Source: JAJYBV01 sp021812265
Lineage (GTDB): Bacteria > Chloroflexota > Ktedonobacteria > Ktedonobacterales > JACDGC01
Assembly (NCBI GenBank): GCA_027459525.1
Contig: DAIDIC010000198.1
Span: 1 to 64,000, forward strand
DNA length: 64,000 nt
Direction: 5' to 3'
Notes under the pieces: generated by a model
Databases searched by the model: none
What the model saw: only the letters and a program-made list of their open reading frames with translations
What the model was told of the DNA's origin: nothing
Shown here: positions 15,754 to 24,489 of the stretch, piece by piece
Layout: each line of letters starts with the position of its first letter
Numbering within the stretch: the stretch's first letter is position 1
Program-made: the position numbers and the translations under genes

Positions 15754-17604
15754 TCAACCCGATGAACGCAGTGATTTTTTACGAAATTTCGGATGTCTTT
15801 CATCAACGCCTCCGTGAGATTTCCACATTTCAGCGCGTTGCAACAAATCTTCGGCGTTGCGCAGTGAATGCTCGGTAATAACACCGCCCAGCATTTGCGA
15901 TATCTCACGAATTCGATTACTGCGATCTAATTCCATAACATGGGCTTGAGTATAGTCTTTCTGCGCGCTTTTGCTCACCTGCCAATGTTGATCGGCAAAA
16001 ATCGCCATTTGCGGCAAGTGCGTTACGCAAAATACCTGCCGGCGCTGCGACAACTTCCACAGCATTTCTCCAACAATCTGACCGGTGGCGCCACCAATTC
16101 CGGCGTCAATTTCATCAAAAATTTGTATCGGTGTTTCATCGGCGTCGCTCAGCATTGTTTTCAGCGCCAGCATAACCCGCGACATTTCGCCGCCAGAGGC
16201 TATTTTAGCTAAAGAACGAACCGGCTCACCAAGGTTTGCGGAAAATAAAAATTCTATGGTATCGGCGCCGGCAGGGCTGACTGCCGAGCGTTCGTGCTCG
16301 TCTCCGCAGGGAACGCCATCGGCGTCAGCTATTTTATCCATATGAATAACAAAACGCGCATTACGCATATGCAATTTTTCCAGCAGCGCTTCCATATGCA
16401 GTTGCATTTGCTCGGCGGCAGAAAAGCGCAGTTGTGTCAGTTCATCGGCCAGCGCGCCTAAGGCAGTGCGCATTGCTTCAATTTCCGCGGCTAATTCCGC
16501 CAAGCGCTCATCTTTACGCAGCAATTCATTCAGTTCTTTTTGTGCGTTTCGGCCAAATTCCTGAATTTCTGCAACAGTAGCGCCATATTTTCGCTTTAAT
16601 GCGCGAACAATCGCTAATCGATTTTCCACTTCCTCTAATCGCTGCGGATCCGCCTCAACTCGTTCGGCGTATTTTTTTAGGGATTGCGCCGCGTCTTCCA
16701 ATTGATACACACTATCGCGAATGGCAACGGCCTGCGTTTCAAGAGAAGTATCATAGCGCACAAGTGAAGAAATAATTTTTTCCAGTGAAGCAAGTAAATC
16801 GAAACAACCGGCGGAGCCATCATGTTCAGAGCCATTCAGGCATGCGAGCGCCAACGTTATTTCGGCGTTGATATGTTCGGCGTTTGCCAAAATTTTCTTT
16901 TCGTTTTCTAGCTCTTCCGGCTCATTCAGCTGCAGATGAGCGGAAGTAATTTCATCAGCCTGAAATTGCAGCAACTCCACACGGCGCGCTGATTCACGCT
17001 CATTCATCTGCAAACCGGTCCATTCGCGCCGCAGCGCTTTCCACTCCGCAAACGTTGCGGCAAACCCTTGCTGCTTTTGCTGCAATGCGGCAAAGCGGTC
17101 CAAATATCCGATGTGACTTTCAGTTTTTAAGAGTTTTAAATGTTCATGTTGATCGGATGAATCTATCAGCAGCGAACCAAGTCGAGCTAAAGCGCCAATC
17201 GCAACAGCGCTGCCATTGATTCTGGCGACACTGCGTCCATTGGCGGAAATCTCACGGGAAACGATCAATGTGTCATCATCTATTTCCACACCAAGATCTG
17301 CCAGCAGCGCGGTTACACCTTGCTGGAGCGAATCGCTTTCCCCATTGGCTGCAGAAGCGTCTTGATTTGCCTTGGCGGCAAATGGCAGCCAAGGCAAAAT
17401 AAATACGCCTTCAATCGTCGCTTTAGCGGCGCCGGAACGAACAAAATCTGCGCCGACCCGTGCGCCAAGAATAGCGCCGACGGCGTCGAGTATAATAGAT
17501 TTACCGGCGCCGGTTTCCCCAGTAAACACTATTAACCCGCCGCGAAACTCCAGCCGCATATATTCTATAATGGCAAAATTGCGAATAGTCAGCTCGTGCA
17601 GCAT
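15754..17604 (-). CDS. recN: RecN, DNA double-strand break repair ATPase
   Basis: An SMC-like ATPase that acts early in recombinational repair. The start 'MLHELTIRNFAIIEYMRLEF' and Walker A 'TGETGAGKS' (about residues 30-38) are at the N-terminus. A long coiled-coil region spans roughly 170-400, and the C-terminus carries the signature 'ASGGEMSRVMLALK', Walker B 'IFDEIDAGIGG' and 'VFCVTHLPQMA'. At 616 residues it is slightly longer than usual (about 550-575), with an insert near residue 75-90 ('DASAANGESDSLQQG'). The ATG overlaps the last base of the upstream glycosidase stop, so the two are co-transcribed. Confidence 0.95.
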   Translation of the reverse strand: MLHELTIRNFAIIEYMRLEFRGGLIVFTGETGAGKSIILDAVGAILGARVGADFVRSGAAKATIEGVFILPWLPFAAKANQDASAANGESDSLQQGVTALLADLGVEIDDDTLIVSREISANGRSVARINGSAVAIGALARLGSLLIDSSDQHEHLKLLKTESHIGYLDRFAALQQKQQGFAATFAEWKALRREWTGLQMNERESARRVELLQFQADEITSAHLQLNEPEELENEKKILANAEHINAEITLALACLNGSEHDGSAGCFDLLASLEKIISSLVRYDTSLETQAVAIRDSVYQLEDAAQSLKKYAERVEADPQRLEEVENRLAIVRALKRKYGATVAEIQEFGRNAQKELNELLRKDERLAELAAEIEAMRTALGALADELTQLRFSAAEQMQLHMEALLEKLHMRNARFVIHMDKIADADGVPCGDEHERSAVSPAGADTIEFLFSANLGEPVRSLAKIASGGEMSRVMLALKTMLSDADETPIQIFDEIDAGIGGATGQIVGEMLWKLSQRRQVFCVTHLPQMAIFADQHWQVSKSAQKDYTQAHVMELDRSNRIREISQMLGGVITEHSLRNAEDLLQRAEMWKSHGGVDERHPKFRKKSLRSSG

Positions 17605-18938
17605 TATTTCAAGGGCTGCCCGCCATTGGCGATAAAATCAGCATACCATTTGCCGCTGTCTTTTACATACCGGCGCTGGCTGGCAAAATCGGTATATACA
17701 ATTCCAAACCGCGGCTTAAATCCGTAAGCCCACTCAAAGTTATCCATCAGCGACCAAACAAAATAACCTTTTACCGGCGCGCCGCTGGCCTGAGCCTTTT
17801 GCATAGACGCAATATGCTCCTGCAAATATGTTATGCGGCGGGGATCGTGTATTTCACCGGTCTCAGTTAACACATCGGGATAAGCTGCCCCGCTTTCAGT
17901 AACATATATGTCGTGGCCCGGATAATCTTTGGCGATTCTTGCAATCATTTGGCCAAGCCCAGAAGGATAAGATTCCCATCCCATTTCAGTCAGATCTTTG
18001 GTTTTTGGCGGAAGCACCTCAAATCCGGGCAATTCTTGCATAGCGCGAATAAAATAATGCCGATAATAATTGACGCCGATAAAATCCACCGGCTGGCGCA
18101 TAATACGCAGGTCATCCGCCAATGTATCATCTTCGCGAATCAGATGAGCGATTTCTTTAGGAAACTCACCGCGTAATGTAGGGTCTAGCGCCATACGGTT
18201 AATAAATGCGTCACCCAGAACTGCTGCGGCAATATCCTCATCCTTATCGGTTTCAGCGTCTATCTGCGCCAAGCTATAAGCAACGCCAGCCGAAGCGTTG
18301 GCAACGTTAGAGCGAATTGCCTGCATAGCAAGGCCATGACCCAATAACAAGTGGCGCATCACTACGGTTGCATAGCTTAAATTTTTCAATCCCGGCGCAT
18401 GACTGCCTTCAACATGACCATTATAAACGGCAATAAACGGCTCATTTACTGTTATAAAATGCTTGACCCGATCACCCAGTTTTTGTGTCATTACATTTGC
18501 ATATTCCGCAAACCATCCGGCAGTGTCTCTGTTCAGCCAGCCGCCGGTGTTCTGCAGCGCTTGGGGAAGATCCCAATGATACAGCGTTACAAAAGGCGTG
18601 ATGTTATGAGCAATCAATCCATCAATCAGCCGGTTATAAAAATCTATCCCTGCCTGATTTATCGCGCCACGACCCTCAGGAAATATTCGTGGCCATGCAA
18701 TAGACAGCCGATAGGAATTTAAATGTAATTCGCTCATTAAGCGAACATCTTCACGCCAGCGGTGATAGTGATCTGTAGCAATATCACCAGTTTCCCCGGC
18801 GAGAATGTTACCGTCTGTGTGCGCAAACGTATCCCATATCGAAACTCCTCGGCCGTCTTCATTGACTGCTCCTTCAATTTGATATGACGCGGTTGCGGCG
18901 CCCCAGAAAAAGGGTGAAGGAGACGCATTAGTACCCAT
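17604..18938 (-). CDS. Glycoside hydrolase family 1 beta-glucosidase
   Basis: A retaining beta-glycosidase that releases glucose from cellobiose-like substrates in the cytoplasm; no signal peptide is present. The GH1 N-terminal signature is 'FFWGAATASYQIEGAVNEDGRG'-like. The acid/base Glu is in 'TVNEPF' near residue 165 and the nucleophile Glu in 'YVTESGAAYPD' near residue 350. 'SLMDNFEWAYGFKPRFGIVY' is the usual C-terminal block. Length (444) is standard. The ribosome site before ATG 18938 is weak. It overlaps recN by one base (TAATG), an odd functional pairing that probably reflects operon compaction. Confidence 0.93.
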   Translation of the reverse strand: MGTNASPSPFFWGAATASYQIEGAVNEDGRGVSIWDTFAHTDGNILAGETGDIATDHYHRWREDVRLMSELHLNSYRLSIAWPRIFPEGRGAINQAGIDFYNRLIDGLIAHNITPFVTLYHWDLPQALQNTGGWLNRDTAGWFAEYANVMTQKLGDRVKHFITVNEPFIAVYNGHVEGSHAPGLKNLSYATVVMRHLLLGHGLAMQAIRSNVANASAGVAYSLAQIDAETDKDEDIAAAVLGDAFINRMALDPTLRGEFPKEIAHLIREDDTLADDLRIMRQPVDFIGVNYYRHYFIRAMQELPGFEVLPPKTKDLTEMGWESYPSGLGQMIARIAKDYPGHDIYVTESGAAYPDVLTETGEIHDPRRITYLQEHIASMQKAQASGAPVKGYFVWSLMDNFEWAYGFKPRFGIVYTDFASQRRYVKDSGKWYADFIANGGQPLK

Positions 18939-19148
18939 GAAGCTAGATCTCTTTCATATAATATTAAAATTGCGTTTTAGGATTTTCGTATCATCCAATT
19001 AAGGATATATCTATCCCTTATCATAAAGCATAATGACTGGGAAAATACCCCAATCCCTGCGCAAATGGCGTATCTTTTGAAGCATCACAATAACACCATA
19101 CAAGCGCATTTCTTGCCAAAATTGTTAATAGCTGCCGCGGCGTAACCT

Positions 19149-19820
19149 TTATGCTGTTGCTTTTGGAGAAACTTTTTCACCGATTTTGCGTTCTACACCG
19201 CGCCGAATGCGATCGATATTATCCTTATGTGAAATAATAATTGCGGCGGCTGCCACAGCCAGTGTAAGCACATAAGCAGGTTGCGCGCCGAAGAGATGTG
19301 TCAATAAAAACACCAATTCAATCAGCGGCAGCGCCGCCGCGCCAACCATAGACCCCAGCGACACATAGCGTGTTTTCACTATTGGCGCAAAGAAAAAAAC
19401 AGCGCTGATAAGGGTTGTCTGCCAAGATATACCAAAAGCAACACCGGCAGTTGTCGCAACACCGCGCCCGCCTTTGAACCCAACATATATCGGATAATTA
19501 TGCCCGGCAATTGCCGCAAGCCCTGTTGCGCCGGCTACCCACGGTGTCCATGCGCTGAAAGACCCGAGCGCCGCCGAAGAAGCAATGAAATGCATAGCAA
19601 AAAAGGTGGGCAACAATCCCTTTACAACATCGGCCAGCGCTACAATCAGCGCAGGTTTCAACCCCGAACTGCGCAAAACATTGGTTGCGCCGGTTTTGCC
19701 GCTGCCAACTTTCCGCACATCAACACCAAGTTTATTTGTAACGATAAGACCGGAAGGAATGGAGCCAAGAAAATATCCAATAGCAATTGCAAAAATTGCC
19801 CGAAGCATTAAATTTGCCAT
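19149..19820 (-). CDS. plsY: PlsY, acyl-phosphate--glycerol-3-phosphate acyltransferase
   Basis: An integral membrane enzyme that transfers an acyl group from acyl-phosphate to glycerol-3-phosphate, starting phospholipid synthesis. The three PlsY loops are visible: 'GSIPSGLIV' near residue 20, 'GSGKTGATNVLRSSGLKPA' around 41-60, and 'GHNYPIYVGFKGGRGVAT' around 106-123. Five or so hydrophobic helices fit the family. Length (223) is normal. The ATG has GAGG 7 nt upstream. It follows the 77-residue acidic gene by 18 bp, so the two probably share a transcript. PlsX is not in the window. Confidence 0.95.
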   Translation of the reverse strand: MANLMLRAIFAIAIGYFLGSIPSGLIVTNKLGVDVRKVGSGKTGATNVLRSSGLKPALIVALADVVKGLLPTFFAMHFIASSAALGSFSAWTPWVAGATGLAAIAGHNYPIYVGFKGGRGVATTAGVAFGISWQTTLISAVFFFAPIVKTRYVSLGSMVGAAALPLIELVFLLTHLFGAQPAYVLTLAVAAAAIIISHKDNIDRIRRGVERKIGEKVSPKATA

Positions 19821-19838
19821 AAGACGCCTCTCTGAAAA

Positions 19839-20072
19839 TTACTCTTTTTCATGTATCTCTGCAGATTCATCATCATCAGATTCAATAGACGCCTCTAGCG
19901 CGGCATAGTGTTCTTTAGCTTCTTGCAACGTAGCAATATGCAGTTCTTCCATCAATGAAATAATGGTTTCCAATTTTTCGAGAGTATCCAGATTTTCGTA
20001 AAGACTTTCCTCATCTTCTTCGATATAGGAGTCATCAGATTCATCATTGCCATCTGCAAACTGTGAATTCAT
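19839..20072 (-). CDS. Small acidic hypothetical protein (77 aa)
   Basis: I do not recognise the family. The product is very acidic, with Asp/Glu-rich runs at both ends ('DESDDSYIEEDEESLYENL' and 'SIESDDDESAEIHEKE'). The middle helix ('LEKLETIISLMEELHIATLQ') has heptad-like spacing and could form a short coiled coil. ATG at 20072 is preferred over an upstream in-frame ATG because AGGGA lies 7 nt before it. It is followed after 18 bp by plsY. An acidic chaperone-like or nucleic-acid-mimic role is possible but unsupported. Confidence 0.6.
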   Translation of the reverse strand: MNSQFADGNDESDDSYIEEDEESLYENLDTLEKLETIISLMEELHIATLQEAKEHYAALEASIESDDDESAEIHEKE

Positions 20073-20236
20073 GTGTGGTCCCTTTCTGCCAGATATATTA
20101 CAGAATTGCCGGCATACGCCAACGGAAGGATCGTAATAAGATATCTCATTCCCCAACATTGTATATCTCAGTATATACATGTGTCTATATTACAGGCGCA
20201 AAAATATACTTGTTTCATACGCAAGGAGCCTTTTGC

Positions 20237-21253
20237 TCAAACAGTAACTGCAATAATCAGCAAATCTAACGCTAAAAGGGGATCCATTTTACTCAGTTTC
20301 AAATCAGAATCGGTTTGCAAACACATTTGCTGCAGCCGCTGCAATTTTTCCATCGTAAAATTGCGCACATATCCCGTTAGGCTGTTTACACGGTATGGAT
20401 TGTATTTTTTCATATTCAGCGCCTCCTGAATTTCGGTTTGCGGCGCGCGACGCGATAGCAGATCCTTCATCTTTATAAATGTGCGTATCTGCAACGCAAT
20501 TTGTCCGGCAACCGCAATTGGGTCCATTCCATTTGCCAAATATTCATGCGCAATTTTCAGCGCGGCGGCGCTGTTGCGTTTGCCAATAAGGTCCATCAAT
20601 TCAAAGCCGCCCGCTTCGTGAAAATTACAACAGATATTGCGCACATCTATGCGCGTAATTTTCGCGCCAACCCCCACATATGTCACTAATTTATTAATCT
20701 CTTGCGCTATGGTCCGCAAATCATCGTTAGAGTATTCTTCTAACAGATCTAGAGCGTCAGATTCGGCAGACGCTCCTTCTTTTTTTATGCGATCTGCTAT
20801 CCAGCCCCGCAGCTCCGTTTTTTCTGGTTTATCAAAAACCGTAATGGAGCCATTTTGTTTTGCAGCCTCATACACGGGATGCGTATCCTTCAATTTTTCC
20901 GATGAAACAATTGCCACATCGGTAGTTTCCGGCGCTGTTTGCAACAATTGCGCCAACGTTTCCAGCGGATCCATCCCCGATTCGGCGGCTTTCTTTTTTT
21001 TGCGTTTTCCTGCGGCAGGTTCCTCTTCCGATAATGCGGCTTTTTTTTCTTTTTGCTTGGGCACGCCGTGAATAACAACCAGTCTTTTTTCTGAAAGAAA
21101 CGGCAGCGTTTGAATCATTTGGCGCAACGCATCAAAATCTATAGAATCCGATTCCACAGAGCTGACATTCATATCATATACGGCGGCGCCTGTAATAGTT
21201 TGCAGCGCGCTTGCTATAGAAAAATCATCATTGCCATGCAATAAAAAGATCAT
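20237..21253 (-). CDS. holA: DNA polymerase III delta subunit
   Basis: A clamp-loader subunit that opens the beta clamp. The N-terminal AAA+-like domain begins 'MIFLLHGNDDFSIASAL' and continues with 'LPFLSEKRLVVIHG'. A Lys-rich insert of about 25 residues ('AAGKRKKKKAAES') sits near residue 80 and is an unusual addition. The middle block 'ELRGWIADRIKKEGASAESDALDLL' and 'NDDLRTIAQEINKL' are delta-typical, and the C-terminal collar has 'ALQIRTFIKMKDLLSR'. Start ATG at 21253 places the conserved strand at the N-terminus, with AGG 6 nt upstream. Length is 338 residues. It is monocistronic. Confidence 0.92.
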   Translation of the reverse strand: MIFLLHGNDDFSIASALQTITGAAVYDMNVSSVESDSIDFDALRQMIQTLPFLSEKRLVVIHGVPKQKEKKAALSEEEPAAGKRKKKKAAESGMDPLETLAQLLQTAPETTDVAIVSSEKLKDTHPVYEAAKQNGSITVFDKPEKTELRGWIADRIKKEGASAESDALDLLEEYSNDDLRTIAQEINKLVTYVGVGAKITRIDVRNICCNFHEAGGFELMDLIGKRNSAAALKIAHEYLANGMDPIAVAGQIALQIRTFIKMKDLLSRRAPQTEIQEALNMKKYNPYRVNSLTGYVRNFTMEKLQRLQQMCLQTDSDLKLSKMDPLLALDLLIIAVTV

Positions 21254-21721
21254 ACAAACCTGCCAATACATTAGGATCCGCAATAGTATTGCCCCTGCGA
21301 AGCAAATGCGCCACGCTGAATCTCGATATTTGCAAAATCGATTATTGACTTCATGTAATTATTATGTAATAATATTGATATATTGCATTAAACATAACAA
21401 TTGGCAAATTCCCAAAATCGGCGCCATGTTTCGATAGATATAGATATATCTCTATCTCGATGTACAGGCTATGGGATGGGAATTTCAATTTTGCAATGAA
21501 GTCATTTTACTACCGGACTTCTAAAATTTTTTCTCTGAGCCTTCCCAATCATTATATGCTTTTTAACACAAAAAAATGTAATCTTGAGTATATTTCTTCC
21601 CTTCCTAGTTTTCTGCTGCAGCGCCAATTTTTATCATAAGCAGGTTACAGGAAGTTTTTTTGCGTTAATAACATAAAATTTTTCTGGCAAACAGATTTTA
21701 TGATGAATAGAGCGCACTATT
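21254..21721. other. Divergent intergenic region between holA and the NYN-nuclease gene
   Basis: No gene is seen in these 468 bp. The region is AT-rich and contains an imperfect palindrome of alternating GATA/TATC words at about 21432-21461, flanked by TCGA on both sides. It must hold the promoters for both flanking genes, but I could not find a -35/-10 pair with good match and spacing for either. The plus-strand gene has only a weak GAGCGC ribosome site. Confidence 0.4.
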
Positions 21722-23251
21722 ATGTTTTATACAGAAAATATTCTGCGAAATTTCTGGATTCGCAACGGACGCTACAAAAACATATATGCGGTGGGGTTGC
21801 TGCTTTTTGCTATCCTTCTTGCGGGAATAACCACATTTTTTATATTATTTATCACACATATACAATTGACAAATAATGTATTATTGCTTTTTATTGCCAG
21901 CTCCTCACTGACAGTTGCGTCGGCAGCGATATTTGCCGCGCTTGGTGTGGCCGCGCTGCGCAGCGTAAAAATTCCCGCGCGAATAATGGGAAAACAGATG
22001 AGTGAAAAAATATATCCGGTAACGGTATATTTAGATATGGAAAATGTGCCAATCCCCATAAACCATGTTCAGGCGTTTACGGATGAGTTGCGAAGCCTGA
22101 TTCATGAGAAAACAGCTTACTACGCCTACGCAGATTTTACAGATGATCGGTTGATGGAAGCGTCTAGGGAACTGTGGCGCAATGGATTTCGCATTGTGCA
22201 TACGCCGCATCGATTATCGAATCAATCAGCAGAAAACTTTATGAATGTGTCGGATCTGGAAATCGGGTATCACGCCCTGATGCGAGCCATGCAACGCAAA
22301 ATAAAGCAGCAGAAGGTAATTATAATCAGCAGCGATCGCGGATTTATTGCGTTAGCCATGCGACTGCTAGATTTAGATGTTCAGGTTGAAATATGGGCGC
22401 CGTCGCTTGCCCCAGCTTACACATCGCTGCTGAAGGTAATCGGCGCGCATTTTCGGTTGTTCGCCCACTGGCGAGGCTACAGCCGGCAATTTTATCAGCC
22501 AGACTACCCTAAAGAGATAAAACATCAACCACAGAAAAAAGCGGATAAATCTGCGAGAGACGCCATTCATACAGATAACTTCGATCACAATAATCAAATC
22601 GCAACATACAACCAACTAACCGATAATGAACTCGTGAAAGCAGCCGCCATGTATCCGGAAAAAGCGGCGGCTTTAGTTACATTGATAGAGTTTACTATTG
22701 AATATATCCAAAGTTATGGTAACACTGCGCCAAAACAAGTTGTAATAGATCAATTTGGCGCAAAACGCGCCGAAAAACTGCATGAATTTCTGCACGCAAA
22801 ACATATCGTGCGCAATTGGTTTCAGCTGTTAACGGCGCTGGACTGCATTCGCACAGAAAACGACAGCTATACGCTGGGGTCATCTTCCGCTCAAATAACA
22901 TCACAATTTATCTGTTTTTATGTAAAAGAAATCGACCTGACGGTTCAAACATATTTCAAACGGAAATCGTTTGAAAAAATCATTCCAATATCCGACCTTA
23001 TTAAACACTTGATTGTTTATAGTTCCGATATATTAAAATATAGAATCGGGTTTTTAATGAGCGCCGAAAATTATCAAAATACATTACAAACACTCATTCA
23101 AATCGCTGATAAAATGGGAGTTATTACCGTAAAAACAGATCCTGCGAAAAACTCCCTTAGCATAGTTGCGCCCGTAACAATTACCGCCGGGGTTACGATT
23201 ACCGCACAAGAGGAGCCGCGGCATGCGGCAGATTTGAAAGAAACTGAATGA
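21722..23251 (+). CDS. Membrane-anchored NYN-domain (PIN-like) ribonuclease with C-terminal winged-helix-like region
   Basis: The N-terminus has two hydrophobic helices (about residues 24-46 and 53-80), followed by an NYN/LabA-like domain at about 98-240. The first acidic motif is 'VYLDMENVPI' (Asp ~105, Asn ~108), and further Asp residues sit in 'NVSDLEIGYHAL' and 'IISSDRGFIALA'. In NYN proteins the last motif usually carries two Asp (S/G-D-x-D-F); here the second is Gly. NYN domains are metal-dependent RNases. The 260-residue C-terminal half is not recognised but has helix-rich stretches that could be winged helices. The stop overlaps the next gene's start (ATGA), so the two products are translationally coupled. 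Confidence 0.7.
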   Translation: MFYTENILRNFWIRNGRYKNIYAVGLLLFAILLAGITTFFILFITHIQLTNNVLLLFIASSSLTVASAAIFAALGVAALRSVKIPARIMGKQMSEKIYPVTVYLDMENVPIPINHVQAFTDELRSLIHEKTAYYAYADFTDDRLMEASRELWRNGFRIVHTPHRLSNQSAENFMNVSDLEIGYHALMRAMQRKIKQQKVIIISSDRGFIALAMRLLDLDVQVEIWAPSLAPAYTSLLKVIGAHFRLFAHWRGYSRQFYQPDYPKEIKHQPQKKADKSARDAIHTDNFDHNNQIATYNQLTDNELVKAAAMYPEKAAALVTLIEFTIEYIQSYGNTAPKQVVIDQFGAKRAEKLHEFLHAKHIVRNWFQLLTALDCIRTENDSYTLGSSSAQITSQFICFYVKEIDLTVQTYFKRKSFEKIIPISDLIKHLIVYSSDILKYRIGFLMSAENYQNTLQTLIQIADKMGVITVKTDPAKNSLSIVAPVTITAGVTITAQEEPRHAADLKETE

Positions 23252-24489
23252 AACAAACAAAACATATGTTTTACACCGCCGCCGAAGCTGCGGAATTGCT
23301 TGGAATAACAAACGCAACATTATATTCCTATGTCAGTCGCGGCGTCATCCGCTCGGAAAACGGCCCAGGAAAAAGCCGCCGCTACAGCGCGGCAGATATT
23401 GATGCGCTGCTTACTAAAAAAGATTTTCGTAAACACCCCGAACATATTGCCGCAACATCGTTATATTGGGGCGCGCCAACACTGGAAACAAAATTAACCT
23501 ACATAGACGGTAAAGATGTATATTACAAAGGCCGGCAGGTTACAGAACTTGCCGGCGCATATACATTTGAGGAGGTTGCGTCATTTTTATGGACCGATTC
23601 TTTTTCTGCGGTAAAAATCACTGATTCTTCAACAGTTTTATTGCAAAAAGCAGAGGAATTGACACATACAAATACTATTTTCAGCGCTGTTGATATCATT
23701 GACAAAATTCAGTCACTTTTGCCGGTTATTGGCTCGCTGGATCCGGTGGCGTATGAAACCAGCCCAAACGTGATTATGCGTATCGGCGCCGAAATTATTG
23801 TACTGGAAACGGCGATTGTAACCGGTTCCTTTGCTTCCGGCGGAACCATTGCCGAAAGGCTTTGCGCCGCATGGCATGGCAATATTGCAGATGAGATAAA
23901 AAATACGCTGAATACCGCGCTTATTTTAATTGCCGATCATGAATTAAATATCTCTGCGTTTACAGCGCGATGCGCTGCCTCAGCCGGAACCACGCCATAC
24001 CGATCCGTAACCGCGGCGCTTTCGGCGTTCCAAGGAACCAAACACGGGGCAGCGGTAGAGCGTGTCGCCGCGTTCTTTGCTGCGGCGGCCAGCGCGCCGT
24101 CGGTTGCCGAAGCGATCTCGGCGGCGTTGCGGCGCGGTGAAATTATTCCCGGGTTTGGTCATCCGCTCTATCCGGAAGGCGATCCGCGCGCAGCGTATTT
24201 ATTGGGGCAATTAGAGCAAACACACAGCGCAGATCCGGCGTTAGAGCGTATTCGTGCGGTTTGCGCATATATGGAAACTACATTGGGAACACACCCCAAT
24301 ATCGACTTGGCGCTGTATGCGTTGGCGCAGGCAATCGGCGCGCCGGCAGACGCCCCAAAATTACTTTTTGTTATTGGCAGAACCGCCGGCTGGATCGCCC
24401 ATATTTTGGAGCAAACCGCTGCCGGCGCACTCATCCGGCCACGAGCAAAATATACCGGTGTTATCCCTGCCGTTGATCAAGTGAAATAA
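23248..24489 (+). CDS. Citrate synthase-family protein with N-terminal MerR-like helix-turn-helix
   Basis: Residues 8-58 form a DNA-binding HTH of the MerR/excisionase type ('YTAAEAAELLGITNATLYSYVSRG', then 'KSRRYSAADIDALL'). The rest is a citrate synthase fold. Its catalytic residues are kept: His in 'ADHELN' (~231), His in 'GFGHPLYPEGDPRA' (~305) and Asp in 'NIDLALYAL' (~352). The enzyme would condense oxaloacetate with acetyl- or propionyl-CoA. The fusion suggests that substrate or CoA state could be read out at DNA. It is coupled to the NYN gene by a 4-bp overlap. Its last 29 bp overlap the convergent second citrate synthase gene. Whether it is an active enzyme, a regulator or both is open. 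Confidence 0.85.
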   Translation: MKQTKHMFYTAAEAAELLGITNATLYSYVSRGVIRSENGPGKSRRYSAADIDALLTKKDFRKHPEHIAATSLYWGAPTLETKLTYIDGKDVYYKGRQVTELAGAYTFEEVASFLWTDSFSAVKITDSSTVLLQKAEELTHTNTIFSAVDIIDKIQSLLPVIGSLDPVAYETSPNVIMRIGAEIIVLETAIVTGSFASGGTIAERLCAAWHGNIADEIKNTLNTALILIADHELNISAFTARCAASAGTTPYRSVTAALSAFQGTKHGAAVERVAAFFAAAASAPSVAEAISAALRRGEIIPGFGHPLYPEGDPRAAYLLGQLEQTHSADPALERIRAVCAYMETTLGTHPNIDLALYALAQAIGAPADAPKLLFVIGRTAGWIAHILEQTAAGALIRPRAKYTGVIPAVDQVK

